A DNA stretch of 64,000 nt from Bacillus sp. FJAT-49711 (GCF_018343715.1 NZ_JAGYPL010000002.1:336404-400403), one strand, 5' to 3'. Counted from the first letter of the stretch, positions 26,808 through 35,824 are shown. The notes: generated from the sequence alone by a model not told the origin. A program made the numbers and translations.

Positions 26808-26866
26808 GTAAAAGGTGCAAGTGCAGGAGGAGCTGCCTTTAAGCACTTAAACACCTTTTACTTTTT
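26808..26866. terminator. Long bidirectional hairpin terminator
   Basis: AGTAAAAGGTG and CACCTTTTACT form an 11-bp perfect outer stem with an inner AGTGC/GCACT stem, flanked by A- and T-rich ends. It separates the helix-hairpin-helix gene from convergent cotX. Confidence 0.8.
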
Positions 26867-26881
26867 TGCAGCATAAAATCT

Positions 26882-27331
26882 CTATAGAATTTCAAGCTGC
26901 ACGATAAGTGCCAATAGAATTTGCAGCAACAATTGCAAAGAAATCGCTACATCCGTATCTGTAGTAGTGACGTCAACAGATCTTGAATTTTCAATGACAA
27001 GTCGCTGCTGGTTCGTCTGCCTGATTTGTGCACGTTCTAATAACTCTTGAGTAACTCTTTCAGCACGTGCACTATCAGCGATAGAGATATTTACCACAAT
27101 TGCAATGGCTACTTGTAATGCTGCCTGTAAAGAAACAGCTACTTGTGTATCAGTTGTGCTTACGCTGATATCACAGGAGTCCCGGATTTCAATCGTTTCG
27201 TTGGATGTTTGTTGAGTAGTCGAAACTTGGTTCGCTTCATTAAAGATAGGATCTCCGCCCCCTGGATTACAAGGATGTTCTGTTTCGTCAAGTGCATTCC
27301 AAATTAATTCTGGTTGTGATCGCCTGCTCAT
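26882..27331 (-). CDS. cotX: Spore coat protein CotX (two Coat_X repeats)
   Basis: Insoluble-fraction spore coat protein of 149 residues. It has two copies of the Coat_X motif: ISVSTTDTQVAVSLQAALQ (about residues 54-72) and VDVTTTDTDVAISLQLLLQ (about 121-139). The upstream AGAGAGGGGG site supports the start. In B. subtilis cotX lies in the cotVWXYZ cluster, expressed late in the mother cell; a CotW-like gene lies upstream here on the same strand. Strong evidence that the organism forms endospores. Confidence 0.9.
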   Translation of the reverse strand: MSRRSQPELIWNALDETEHPCNPGGGDPIFNEANQVSTTQQTSNETIEIRDSCDISVSTTDTQVAVSLQAALQVAIAIVVNISIADSARAERVTQELLERAQIRQTNQQRLVIENSRSVDVTTTDTDVAISLQLLLQILLALIVQLEIL

Positions 27332-27410
27332 TAACTAGCCCCCTCTCTCCATTATTAGATGCAAAAGACTTAACTTCGATTGGATGAACCCCCCAGTGGA
27401 AAAGTACATT

Positions 27411-27692
27411 TTATCTCTGTTTCCTTTTAGAAAACATTTCTCTTAAGGGGCTTTCAGGCTGTATAGTGGATTGGTCATTTTCAGTGACCTCTTTTTGTGT
27501 TTGCTTATCTAGGTATGCTTCTACTTGTTCTTTTAGATTATTTATCGTTGTCTGGAGTTTTTCTCGTTGTTCATTCGAAATTCTACTATTAGCCTTTGCC
27601 TTATTTACCTTATGTTTCGATAGTAGCTCAGCTACAAAAACTTCTACAAGTGTATTAGAAAGATTGTATAGTTCTTTCCGATTGCTTGACAA
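27411..27692 (-). CDS. CotW-like putative spore coat protein
   Basis: Hydrophilic, Lys/Gln/Glu-rich protein of 93 residues with a predicted helical core: VAELLSKHKVNKAKANSRI, then EQREKLQTTINNLKEQVEAYL. The pattern SKHxVxKxK followed by EExxKL and the position next to cotX resemble B. subtilis CotW, a partner of CotX. The similarity is recalled from sequence pattern only, so the name is tentative. AGGGGGGTG before the ATG supports the start. Confidence 0.6.
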   Translation of the reverse strand: MSSNRKELYNLSNTLVEVFVAELLSKHKVNKAKANSRISNEQREKLQTTINNLKEQVEAYLDKQTQKEVTENDQSTIQPESPLREMFSKRKQR

Positions 27693-27769
27693 AATGTTTC
27701 ACCCCCCTATATGACTGTTACCATATCTATTCAAAAGAAATAAAAAGGGGAGGGCGTAAAACATAGTCG

Positions 27770-27802
27770 AAAAGAAAAATTGTACTGCAAGAGACTGTAC
27801 AA
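27770..27802 (-). terminator. Terminator of the siderophore importer operon
   Basis: On the minus strand TTGTAC and GTACAA (27780-27802) form a stem followed by TTTTTCTTT. Confidence 0.65.
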
Positions 27803-27817
27803 AAGTTATCCCAATTG

Positions 27818-28828
27818 TTATTTATTCTTTAACAGTAAATATAAAAAATAAGGTGCCCCGATTAAAGCTACCATAATGCCCGCTGGAATCCCGTCGGGTT
27901 CAACTAAATTTCGTCCGACTGTATCGGCGAACAATAATAGCCATCCACCAATCAATATAGCGATCGGAATAAATAATTGATTCCTTGGGCCAACTAAGGA
28001 TTTAGCTATATGGGGTGCCATTAGCCCGATAAATGCAATCCCTCCTGTTACAGAAACGGAAGCGGCTGCTAAAGCTACTGCTGTTAAAAGTAACGTAATC
28101 CGTTCTTTTTCAATGGAGACTCCAACCCCGATGGCGACTGGTTCACTAAAACCAAGAAGATTTAATCGATTGGCTTTATATAAAGTATAGGGGATTAGTA
28201 GGATTAACCACGGAAGAATCGCCCAAATGAATGGCCAGTCAGCCCCCCAAATATTCCCCGCAAGCCATTTAGCGATAAAATCTACTTTTGCCCGCTCCGC
28301 TGATGAAATAAGGACAATCATAACTCCAGAAAGAGCCATAGAAAATCCTATCCCAATGAGCACTAGTCGAACAGGTTGAAGTCCCGAATGTCTGTTGTAG
28401 GAAAAAATGTATATTAAGCATGCAGTAATTAGGGCGCCTACAAAAGCAACAAGAGGGAGTAAATAGACGAAAACGCCCTCTTTTATGGGAAAGAATAAGA
28501 AGAATGTTGCAATGGCTGCGCCCGCTCCAGAATTAATCCCGATAATACCAGGATCCGCTAAATCATTTCGTGTAATCCCTTGTAAAATAGCGCCGGATAG
28601 AGCTAATCCCATCCCAGCTAACAACGTAATGATGATTCGTGGAAGTCGAATCGAAAATAAAACAAATTCTTCTTTGAAAGTTCCTTGGCCAAGAAAAGTA
28701 GGCAGTAATCTCGTATAGGAGAGTGGGGAGTATCCAATTCCAAGACTAATGATAATTGTTAATAATATTAGCATCGCAAATACAATTAATATGATTCGTT
28801 GTTTTTTTAATAAGGTTTGCTGGATCAT
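27818..28828 (-). CDS. Ferric siderophore ABC transporter permease (FecCD family), second subunit
   Basis: Membrane permease of 336 residues. It carries GAILQGITRNDLADPGIIGI near residue 85 and IAFIGLMAPHIAKSLVGP near residue 262. It is fused by a four-base overlap (ATGA) to the preceding permease gene, and the two probably form a heterodimer, as in FhuBG or FeuBC. Last gene of a four-gene Fur-controlled operon. The siderophore is not identifiable from sequence reading. Confidence 0.93.
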   Translation of the reverse strand: MIQQTLLKKQRIILIVFAMLILLTIIISLGIGYSPLSYTRLLPTFLGQGTFKEEFVLFSIRLPRIIITLLAGMGLALSGAILQGITRNDLADPGIIGINSGAGAAIATFFLFFPIKEGVFVYLLPLVAFVGALITACLIYIFSYNRHSGLQPVRLVLIGIGFSMALSGVMIVLISSAERAKVDFIAKWLAGNIWGADWPFIWAILPWLILLIPYTLYKANRLNLLGFSEPVAIGVGVSIEKERITLLLTAVALAAASVSVTGGIAFIGLMAPHIAKSLVGPRNQLFIPIAILIGGWLLLFADTVGRNLVEPDGIPAGIMVALIGAPYFLYLLLKNK

Positions 28829-29832
28829 GTAAAAGATTTGCCCCCTTTACGTACAATGATGAGGAAGAAAGGTAATCCCATCATGGCCACGATGGCAGCA
28901 ACAGGTGTTTCATAAGGGGAATTTATAGTACGTCCAAGTGTATCTGCAAAAAGCATAAAGGCGGCTCCGAAGATTGCAGACATCGGGATGATGAAACGAT
29001 AGTCTGTTCCGACGATACTTCGAACTACATGCGGAACCATTAATCCGATAAATGCCATATTGCCAACAAGTGCAACGGAAGCACCTGCAAGCAAAATAAT
29101 AACAAAAAACAGAATGACCTTTACTTGCGTTGTCTTTTGCCCCAATCCAACCGCGACTTCTTCACTTAAACTCAAAATGGTAAGCTGCCTTGATAAAGCA
29201 AGAGAGATAAGAATCCCTCCCGCTATAAATGGAATAATTACTTGAAGTTGATTCCAAGAAGCTCCAATCAATCCTCCAGCAGTCCACATGGATACATCCT
29301 TCGAGATTTTAAAATATATTCCAATCCCATCTGCAATGGCATATAAAAAAGCAGAAACAGCCGCCCCCGCAAGGACAATTCGAAAAGGTGAAAATCCACC
29401 TTTCTTAATGGATCCAATCCCTAAAACCATCGTGGCACCGACTGCTGCTCCGATAAAACAAGCAATCATAATCCCGAAATAATTGGCTGATGGAATAAGT
29501 GCAATTGTAATGGCCAGTGCCGCATTTGCCCCCGAAGTTAATCCAAATAAGCCTGGATCAGCAAGTGGATTTCTCGTCATCCCTTGCATGATGGCTCCGG
29601 AAACAGCTAGTGCAGCCCCAACAAACATACCGGCCACCTCGCGTGGGAAACGTATTTCTCTAATAATGGATAGTTTTTCTCCTGCAGCATTGGAGGTGAG
29701 AGCAAGCCAAACATCTTTAACAGTTGTTTCCGCTGCTCCAAATATCATGGCTGCAATAAACATAACAATCAGAAAAAGAATTGCAGCAATCAGTTTGTAA
29801 ATAAATGGGATGGCGCGTTTTTCATTCGTCAT
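28825..29832 (-). CDS. Ferric siderophore ABC transporter permease (FecCD family), first subunit
   Basis: Membrane permease of 335 residues, with GAIMQGMTRNPLADPGLFGL near residue 82 and MAFIGLMVPHVVRSIVGTDY near residue 270. It follows the lipoprotein gene after a 71-base gap with no clear terminator and overlaps the second permease gene. In heterodimeric siderophore systems the binding protein docks on both. Confidence 0.93.
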   Translation of the reverse strand: MTNEKRAIPFIYKLIAAILFLIVMFIAAMIFGAAETTVKDVWLALTSNAAGEKLSIIREIRFPREVAGMFVGAALAVSGAIMQGMTRNPLADPGLFGLTSGANAALAITIALIPSANYFGIMIACFIGAAVGATMVLGIGSIKKGGFSPFRIVLAGAAVSAFLYAIADGIGIYFKISKDVSMWTAGGLIGASWNQLQVIIPFIAGGILISLALSRQLTILSLSEEVAVGLGQKTTQVKVILFFVIILLAGASVALVGNMAFIGLMVPHVVRSIVGTDYRFIIPMSAIFGAAFMLFADTLGRTINSPYETPVAAIVAMMGLPFFLIIVRKGGKSFT

Positions 29833-29903
29833 TGGCTTCTCATCTTTCTTTTTTTGAATAAAGGAAGAGGAATTCCCATAACAAGAATCCCTCCATGTTT
29901 GTA

Positions 29904-30833
29904 CTAGTTTCCTAGAAAGCTTTGTGTGAAGAAGTCTAGCTGAAAGTCCAATGTGAGTGGATCATTGAAGTAAAACTCATTACCATTTACTTCAAATACA
30001 CGGTTATTTTTTACCGCAGGAATGTTTTTATACGTATCTGTTTCCTGGAAAGCATTATCGCTGCCATTAAATTTACTTAAAATGACATAGTCGCCGGCAT
30101 ATTCAGGAAGAACCTCTAGGGATAAGGCATAGTAGCCTTCTTTTAACGCCGTTTCCTTTACTTTATCAGGCATAGCTAAGTGCATTTCTTGATATAAAAT
30201 CTCAGTTCCACGTCCCCAGTTATCGCCATACACATATAACTGTTTGTCATAGTTTTCGATAACGGAGACTGTTGCATCAGCTCCAATTTTTGCCTTAATA
30301 TCTTCACCTGCAGTTTGTGCACGCTTTTTAAAATCATCTACCCAAGCTTGTGCTTCTTTTTCTTTATTTAATAGTTTTCCAATTTCAATATGCTGTGTTA
30401 AATAGTCTACTTTCCCATATGTAAACGTAACAGTAGGAGCTATTTCGTTTAATTTATCTACATTGTTAATATTTGATAAGCCGATAATTAAATCCGGATC
30501 TAATTCTATAATTTTTTCCAAGCTCTCATCAGATACTTCTTCCGCATCTTTTAGTTTATCTTCGAAACGAGGATTCATTTTAGACCAAGAATCAACACCA
30601 ACAAGATTAACCCCTAAAGACATAACATTTCCAGCAAAAGAAGAAAGTACGATGACCCGCTGAGGATCGGCAGGCACCTCTATAGGACCATTTTCAGATT
30701 CATAAGTGATCGTGTCTGACTTTTTGCTATCTGTGTTTTTATTCGTATTGCTGCTATCACTTTCGCCCGTATTTTTGCCGCAGCCACTAATGACTAACAG
30801 CAGCAAGAGGCATAGTGCTAATAATTTCTTCAT
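29904..30833 (-). CDS. Iron-siderophore substrate-binding lipoprotein
   Basis: Class III binding protein of 309 residues. The signal peptide MKKLLALCLLLLLVISGC ends in a lipobox (C18), followed by a Ser/Thr/Asn/Lys linker. The body has RVIVLSSFAGNVMSLGVNLVG and ELDPDLIIGLSNINNVDKL, typical of FeuA/YfiY-like proteins. The frame is open far upstream, but only the ATG at 30833 gives a signal peptide; it has AGGGAG nine bases upstream. This start lies 47 bases inside the ATPase gene in another frame, an unusually long overlap. Ligand: a hydroxamate or catecholate siderophore, undetermined. Confidence 0.9.
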   Translation of the reverse strand: MKKLLALCLLLLLVISGCGKNTGESDSSNTNKNTDSKKSDTITYESENGPIEVPADPQRVIVLSSFAGNVMSLGVNLVGVDSWSKMNPRFEDKLKDAEEVSDESLEKIIELDPDLIIGLSNINNVDKLNEIAPTVTFTYGKVDYLTQHIEIGKLLNKEKEAQAWVDDFKKRAQTAGEDIKAKIGADATVSVIENYDKQLYVYGDNWGRGTEILYQEMHLAMPDKVKETALKEGYYALSLEVLPEYAGDYVILSKFNGSDNAFQETDTYKNIPAVKNNRVFEVNGNEFYFNDPLTLDFQLDFFTQSFLGN

Positions 30834-31629
30834 GTTCTTGATCTCCCTGTAATAGATTGTATGTGATGCACATCGGCTTATTTGTTCGTGGATCGCGTCC
30901 AATTTCCGCATCAATGTGAAAAACCTTTTTTAACACATCATGCTTAATGACATCTTCACATGCTCCTGATTTCACGATTTCACCATCTTTTAATGCGATG
31001 ATAAAATCTGCAAAACGAGCTGCTTGGTTTAGATCATGAAGGACCATGACGATGGTTCGATCTTGCTCAATATTTAGCTTTTGCAAAAGTTCCAATACCT
31101 CAAGCTGATGTGCCATATCTAAATAGGTTGTTGGCTCGTCAAGAAAGATGATATCGGTCTCTTGTGCAAGAGACATTGCAATCCAGACCCGTTGACGTTG
31201 CCCACCTGATAGAGAATCGACAGGACGGAATTTAAAATCTATTGTTCCTGTGACTTCAAGTGCCCAATCTATCACTTCATAATCATGCTTTGTTAAACGT
31301 CCGAATCCATTTTGATAAGGAAATCGCCCATAAGAAACTAACTCTCCAACAGTTAATCCACTAGCACTTTCGGGTGTTTGAGGGAGAATAGCCATTTTTT
31401 TAGCGAGCGTTTTCGTATTTTCTTTAGAAATATGTTTTCCGTCTAACACGATCGTCCCCGATTGATGAGAGATAATGCGTGTAATAGCTTTTAATAATGT
31501 TGATTTCCCGCAACCATTAGATCCGATAATCGTCGTAATTTTTTTATCGGGTATTTCCACGCTAAGGTTCTTCACAATTAAACGTTCCCCATAGCCAATG
31601 TTTAATCCATTTGTATATAAACGAACCAT
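30787..31629 (-). CDS. Ferric siderophore ABC transporter ATP-binding protein
   Basis: FecE/FhuC-type ATPase of 280 residues. Walker A GSNGCGKST, signature LSGGQRQ and Walker [13 protein letters not shown] are intact. The ribosome site GGAGGTGA precedes the ATG. First gene of the operon ATPase-lipoprotein-permease-permease, directly behind the Fur boxes at 31658-31742. The C-terminal tail (last 16 residues) is encoded in DNA that also encodes the lipoprotein signal peptide. Confidence 0.93.
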   Translation of the reverse strand: MVRLYTNGLNIGYGERLIVKNLSVEIPDKKITTIIGSNGCGKSTLLKAITRIISHQSGTIVLDGKHISKENTKTLAKKMAILPQTPESASGLTVGELVSYGRFPYQNGFGRLTKHDYEVIDWALEVTGTIDFKFRPVDSLSGGQRQRVWIAMSLAQETDIIFLDEPTTYLDMAHQLEVLELLQKLNIEQDRTIVMVLHDLNQAARFADFIIALKDGEIVKSGACEDVIKHDVLKKVFHIDAEIGRDPRTNKPMCITYNLLQGDQEHEEIISTMPLAAVSH

Positions 31630-31657
31630 TATTTCACCTCCATATTAATAAAACAAT

Positions 31658-31672
31658 TGAGAATGATTATCA
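31658..31672. promoter_or_regulatory. Fur box of the siderophore importer operon
   Basis: TGAGAATGATTATCA matches the 7-1-7 Fur core with one mismatch and is identical to the box at 4042-4056. It lies 29 bases upstream of the ATPase start. Confidence 0.9.
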
Positions 31673-31727
31673 ATTTCGTTATAATCAATACTATAGTGAC
31701 GTTTAGCTCCTTTGTCAATCATTATAT

Positions 31728-31742
31728 TGAGAATGGTTATCA
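31728..31742. promoter_or_regulatory. Fur box of the divergent flavoprotein reductase gene
   Basis: TGAGAATGGTTATCA has two mismatches to TGATAATNATTATCA. It lies 32 bases upstream of the reductase ATG, 70 bases from the other box, so each divergent promoter has its own operator. Confidence 0.82.
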
Positions 31743-31773
31743 ATTATGCGATATGTTATGGGAGTGGATGAAA

Positions 31774-32841
31774 ATGGGACAATATGATTTATATGATGTA
31801 ACAATAATTGGAGGTGGGCCAGCAGGTCTTTACTCTGCTTTTTATAGTGGATTGCGGGAGATGAAAACAAAGCTTATTGAGTTTCAGCCCCAGCTAGGTG
31901 GTAAAGTCCATGTTTATCCTGAAAAAATGATTTGGGATGTTGGAGGGTTAACGCCTATTCCAGGAGCAAAGTTAATAGAACAACTTGTAGAGCAAGGATT
32001 AACTTTTAGCCCGACGGTAGTCTTGAATGAAAAAGTAGAGTCAATCTCGCGAAATGAGGAAGGAGTTTTTATTTTACATACTTCTTCCGGGCAAGAGCAC
32101 TTTTCAAAAACTGTTATTATAGCGGTTGGAAGCGGGATATTAAATCCGACTAAGCTGAAGATTGAGGGGGCAGAAAGATTTGAAGTAACGAATTTAAATT
32201 ATACGATAAAGTCATTACAACACTTTAAAGATAAAAACGTCGTTATTTCAGGTGGAGGAAACTCTGCTATTGACTGGGCTAATGAATTAGAGCCGGTAGC
32301 TAAAAAGGTGTATGTTACTTATAGAAAAGATGAGTTGACTGGTCATGAAGCACAAGTGACGCATCTTAAAAATAGCACGGTTGTTTGTTTCTATAATACT
32401 TCTATTACAAAATTAATAGCATGTTCGAATCACGAGTTTATTGAACGTGTTGAATTGACCAATCATATTACGGGAGAAATTTCATACTTGTCGATTGATG
32501 AAGTCGTCATCAATCATGGTTATGAACAAGATGCTTCCTTAATTGAAAACAGTGAAGTTCATATTGATAGAATAGATGATTTCTATATTTCAGGAAATGC
32601 GTCGAGCGAGTCATCTATAGATGGGCTTTATGCTGCCGGAGATATTCTTATGCATGATGGGAAGTTGCAATTAATTGCCGGTGCTTTTCAAGATGCTGCG
32701 AATGCCGTAAATAAGGCTAAAACATTTATCCAGCCTGACGCTGATAAAGTTGCCATGGTCTCCTCCCATAATGATCAATTTACAAACCGCAATAAGGAAT
32801 TAGTAAAAAAAATGATTAGCAGTCATAATCATATATATTAG
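31774..32841 (+). CDS. Ferredoxin-NADP reductase-like flavoprotein (YcgT/YumC/IruO type)
   Basis: Soluble FAD/NADPH oxidoreductase of 355 residues in the thioredoxin-reductase-like FNR family. The FAD motif is IIGGGPAGLYSAFYSGLR (residues about 11-28), the NADPH motif is VVISGGGNSAIDWANELE, and the C-terminal FAD segment GLYAAGDILMHDGKLQLI is present. No CxxC redox pair is seen, which separates it from thioredoxin reductase. Start: ATG at 31774 behind GGGAGTGG; earlier codons run through the Fur box. B. subtilis ycgT is a Fur target of this family, and S. aureus IruO of this family reduces IsdG/I and ferric siderophores. Its Fur boxes and neighbours support that role here. Confidence 0.85.
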   Translation: MGQYDLYDVTIIGGGPAGLYSAFYSGLREMKTKLIEFQPQLGGKVHVYPEKMIWDVGGLTPIPGAKLIEQLVEQGLTFSPTVVLNEKVESISRNEEGVFILHTSSGQEHFSKTVIIAVGSGILNPTKLKIEGAERFEVTNLNYTIKSLQHFKDKNVVISGGGNSAIDWANELEPVAKKVYVTYRKDELTGHEAQVTHLKNSTVVCFYNTSITKLIACSNHEFIERVELTNHITGEISYLSIDEVVINHGYEQDASLIENSEVHIDRIDDFYISGNASSESSIDGLYAAGDILMHDGKLQLIAGAFQDAANAVNKAKTFIQPDADKVAMVSSHNDQFTNRNKELVKKMISSHNHIY

Positions 32842-32868
32842 ATTTTTCACTTGGACTTCATAATATTA

Positions 32869-32893
32869 GTTTGCTCATATTCCAATGGGGTAT
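32869..32893 (+). promoter_or_regulatory. Sigma-B type promoter of katE
   Basis: GTTTGC (32869-32874), a 13-base spacer and GGGTAT (32888-32893) match the sigma-B consensus GTTTAA-N12-15-GGGTAT. It lies 46 bases before katE, which in B. subtilis is a sigma-B general-stress gene. Confidence 0.8.
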
Positions 32894-32938
32894 CTGAAAC
32901 TTATAATGCTTTAACAACATCCTATTGGGAGGTCTATC

Positions 32939-34984
32939 ATGAGCGAAAATGGCAAAACAAATGGAAACAAGAAGCAAGCGCAATTGGAGCAGTTTCGCGC
33001 CAATGATCAAGGACAAGAAATGACGACTAATCAGGGATTAAAACTATCAGAGGATGAATTTTCTTTAAAAGCAGGCGAACGTGGTCCAACGTTATTGGAA
33101 GATTTTCACTTTCGGGAAAAAGTAACACATTTTGACCATGAAAGAATACCAGAACGGGTTGTCCATGCACGAGGTTTTGCGGCTCATGGCGAGTTTGAAC
33201 TATACGAATCTATGAAGGATTATACTAGTGCAAAATTTTTACAAGATCCTTCTGTGAAAACGCCCGTATTTGTTCGCTTTTCAACTGTTGCAGGTTCACG
33301 CGGTTCTGCTGAAACGGTAAGAGATGTCAGAGGCTTTGCAACAAAGTTTTATACTGAAGAAGGAAACTTTGACTTAGTAGGTAATAATATGCCGGTTTTT
33401 TTCATTCAGGATGGGATTAAGTTTCCTGATTTAATTCATGCCGTGAAGCCTGAGCCGCATAATGAAATGCCTCAGGCTGCCTCTGCACATGACACATTTT
33501 GGGACTTTGTCGCAAATAATCAAGAATCAGCCCATATGGTCATGTGGCATATGTCAGACCGTGCTATACCAAGAAGTTTTCGTATGATGGAAGGATTTGG
33601 CGTCAATACGTTTCGATTTGTGAATGATCAAGGGAAATCCCACTTTGTAAAATTTCATTGGAAACCAGTATTAGGAGTTCACTCTCTAGTATGGGATGAA
33701 GCCCAAAAAATATCTGGCAAGGATCCTGATTTTCACCGCCGTGATTTGTGGGATTCAATTGAAATGGGCAAATATGTTGAATATGAATTAGGGGTGCAGC
33801 TAATCAAAGAGGAAGAAGAATTTGAATTCGACTTTGATGTATTAGACCCTACAAAATTGTGGCCAGAAGAAGAAATACCTGTAAGAATTGTAGGGAAGAT
33901 GACGTTAAACCGCAATGTAGACAATGTATTTGCAGAAACGGAACAAGTAGCTTTTCACCCTGGTCATATTGTAAAGGGCATTGATTTTACAAATGATCCG
34001 TTATTGCAAGGTCGATTATTTTCTTACACAGACACACAATTGATCCGGCTCGGGGGTCCGAATTTTCATGAGCTGCCAATCAATCGTCCTGTTTGCCCAT
34101 TTCATAATAATCAACGTGATGGGTATGGTCGGCAAACGATTAATAAAGGACAAGTCAGTTATCATCAGAATTCATTAGCGAACAATACTCCTACACCTGT
34201 AAGCGGTGAGGCAGGAGGATTTGTTCACTATCAAGAAAAAATTGAGGGGCATAAAGTACGGAGGAGAAGTGATAGTTTTAAAGATCATTTTTCTCAAGCA
34301 ACAATGTTTTGGAATAGTATGACCCAGCCTGAACAGATGCATATCATTGATGCATTTTCATTTGAACTAGGGAAGGTAAAGAGCCAATCTGTGCGCCAAC
34401 AAGTAGTCGATATGTTTTCCAATGTCAATGCTGAAATGGCGGCGGCGGTTGCGGATGCGATTGGTGTAATACCTCCGGAAGCTAAACCATCGAATATAAC
34501 AAAATCGTCTCCTGCACTAAGTCAATTAAATACAAAGAAAACATCTTATTCGCGTAAAGTGGGAGTAATTTTTGGAAATGACTTTAACGGGATTGAAGCG
34601 ATAGCTGTATTAGATGTTTTAAAAGCAGCAGGGCTTCAAATCGAAATAATAAGTGAAAAATTCGGAAGCTTAAAGGCATCCGATGGGACAGAATTGATGG
34701 TGGATCAAACCTTTTTAACGTCTGATCCAGTTTTATTAGACGCTTTATATATTGGTGGGGGATACGGAGAAAACGTAAAGTTTAAACAGGATGTTACTTA
34801 TTATATTGAAGAAGCTTTTAAACATTACAAACCGATAGGTGCTGCACATGAAGGAACAAAATTCCTTAAAGAAAATATGCTTGAAAGTCCAGGAGTGGTG
34901 ATAGGTGATGATAATCACCAATTTCCCCATGAATTGGTACAGGCTATTTCAATGCATCGCCATTGGGACCGTAAAATCGTTTAG
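32939..34984 (+). CDS. katE: Large-subunit catalase KatE with C-terminal DJ-1/PfpI-like domain
   Basis: Haem catalase of 681 residues, the length of clade 2 (HPII/KatE) enzymes, decomposing hydrogen peroxide in the cytosol. The catalytic H76 is in VVHARGFAAHGEF, the conserved Asn in FDLVGNNMPVFF (149-150), and the proximal haem ligand Y363 in GRLFSYTDTQLIRLG. From about residue 535 a flavodoxin-like DJ-1/PfpI domain follows (KVGVIFGNDFNGIEA; YIGGGYGENV). The ATG is preceded by TGGGAGG. A sigma-B type promoter and downstream terminator suggest a single-gene stress transcript. Its placement beside iron-uptake genes fits peroxide risk during iron and haem import. Confidence 0.96.
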   Translation: MSENGKTNGNKKQAQLEQFRANDQGQEMTTNQGLKLSEDEFSLKAGERGPTLLEDFHFREKVTHFDHERIPERVVHARGFAAHGEFELYESMKDYTSAKFLQDPSVKTPVFVRFSTVAGSRGSAETVRDVRGFATKFYTEEGNFDLVGNNMPVFFIQDGIKFPDLIHAVKPEPHNEMPQAASAHDTFWDFVANNQESAHMVMWHMSDRAIPRSFRMMEGFGVNTFRFVNDQGKSHFVKFHWKPVLGVHSLVWDEAQKISGKDPDFHRRDLWDSIEMGKYVEYELGVQLIKEEEEFEFDFDVLDPTKLWPEEEIPVRIVGKMTLNRNVDNVFAETEQVAFHPGHIVKGIDFTNDPLLQGRLFSYTDTQLIRLGGPNFHELPINRPVCPFHNNQRDGYGRQTINKGQVSYHQNSLANNTPTPVSGEAGGFVHYQEKIEGHKVRRRSDSFKDHFSQATMFWNSMTQPEQMHIIDAFSFELGKVKSQSVRQQVVDMFSNVNAEMAAAVADAIGVIPPEAKPSNITKSSPALSQLNTKKTSYSRKVGVIFGNDFNGIEAIAVLDVLKAAGLQIEIISEKFGSLKASDGTELMVDQTFLTSDPVLLDALYIGGGYGENVKFKQDVTYYIEEAFKHYKPIGAAHEGTKFLKENMLESPGVVIGDDNHQFPHELVQAISMHRHWDRKIV

Positions 34985-34996
34985 GCATCGAGAATA

Positions 34997-35030
34997 AATC
35001 CTTCCCGTATATTGGGAAAGGATTTTTTTA
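34997..35030 (+). terminator. Terminator after katE
   Basis: AAATCCTTCCC pairs with GGGAAAGGATTT across a short loop, followed by TTTTTATT. Confidence 0.85.
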
Positions 35031-35206
35031 TTCAATCGGTAGATATGGTAGTTTTTCAACACAACGATAATAATATAGAATAGTGCATGTATTAATTATA
35101 AACTGTACCTTTTTCCGAGAGATTACTCCCGGAGCCTGGCATATGTTAATGAGTAAGACGGTTGTGCTATTTAAGAAATATAAATTTTCGGAGGAGAAGT
35201 GCAAGC

Positions 35207-35647
35207 ATGATATACGATAAGTTAGAAAACTTAGCTCAATACACGTTTAGTAATCAAAAATTAATGAGTGCCATCCATGATATCACCTCAGGCCTTATCG
35301 AGAAAGAAAGTAAATCAGACGACTTTCAAAAGAATAAAATCAAATTTACAACTACATTTTTAAAGGAAAAAAGATATGAGGCCCATAAAAATTATATTGA
35401 TATCCATATAGTTTTAGAGGGGAAAGAATATGTAGAGGTTGCGAATATTCAAGAATTGATGAATGAAACTGAATATGACCGTGACAATGACATTTTCTTT
35501 GGGGATATCACATCTGAAAATAAACTATGCGGTTATTTAAAAAAAGGTTATGCTCTTATTTGTTTTCCGGAAGACGCACACTTAGTAGGGGCGCATAAAG
35601 AAAGGGAAGAAAATATAAGCAAGGTTGTTTATAAAATTCTTGCTTAA
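35207..35647 (+). CDS. YhcH/YjgK/YiaL (DUF386) cupin-like protein
   Basis: Soluble beta-barrel protein of 146 residues. Family hallmarks are MIYDKLENL at the start, EAHKNYIDIHIVLEGKEYVEV near 65-85, and the C-terminal FPEDAHLVGAHKE, which supplies metal-binding His/Glu residues. Members include NanQ/YhcH, an anomerase in sialic acid catabolism, but no sialic acid genes are nearby. The ATG at 35207 is behind GGAGGAG. About 220 bases of upstream DNA hold an unexplained partial inverted repeat (around 35115-35135). Confidence 0.85.
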   Translation: MIYDKLENLAQYTFSNQKLMSAIHDITSGLIEKESKSDDFQKNKIKFTTTFLKEKRYEAHKNYIDIHIVLEGKEYVEVANIQELMNETEYDRDNDIFFGDITSENKLCGYLKKGYALICFPEDAHLVGAHKEREENISKVVYKILA

Positions 35648-35766
35648 GTGCCTTGCTGCTGCAATAAAAGGACCCCATCGATTTAGTAGGAGGTTTCAAT
35701 TTTGACCAATGTACATATTAAATGCAACTCTTTTATTAAATTCATTTACAAAAAATAAAAATTCAA

Positions 35767-35795
35767 TTGACAATTTTAATTTTTCAGAATAAAAT
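35767..35795 (+). promoter_or_regulatory. Sigma-A promoter of the S-box transcript
   Basis: TTGACA (35767-35772), a 17-base spacer and TAAAAT (35790-35795). It lies about 30 bases ahead of the SAM riboswitch. Confidence 0.85.
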
Positions 35796-35824
35796 AATGT
35801 TCATATTCAAAATTTCATATTTCA

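Noticed and set aside
27411..27692. Reading the CotW-like gene as a DNA-binding or secreted protein
   Set aside because: No signal peptide or helix-turn-helix is visible; the neighbour cotX and the Lys/Gln-rich helical pattern favour a coat role.
35105..35165. Possible structured leader before the YhcH gene (CCGAGAG...CCCGG)
   Set aside because: No match to a riboswitch class I know and weak pairing; left as unexplained DNA.
35702..35758. TTG frame of 18 codons behind TAGTAGGAGG upstream of the S-box
   Set aside because: A good ribosome site but a very short frame of no recognisable family; it may be a gene remnant, not enough to annotate.
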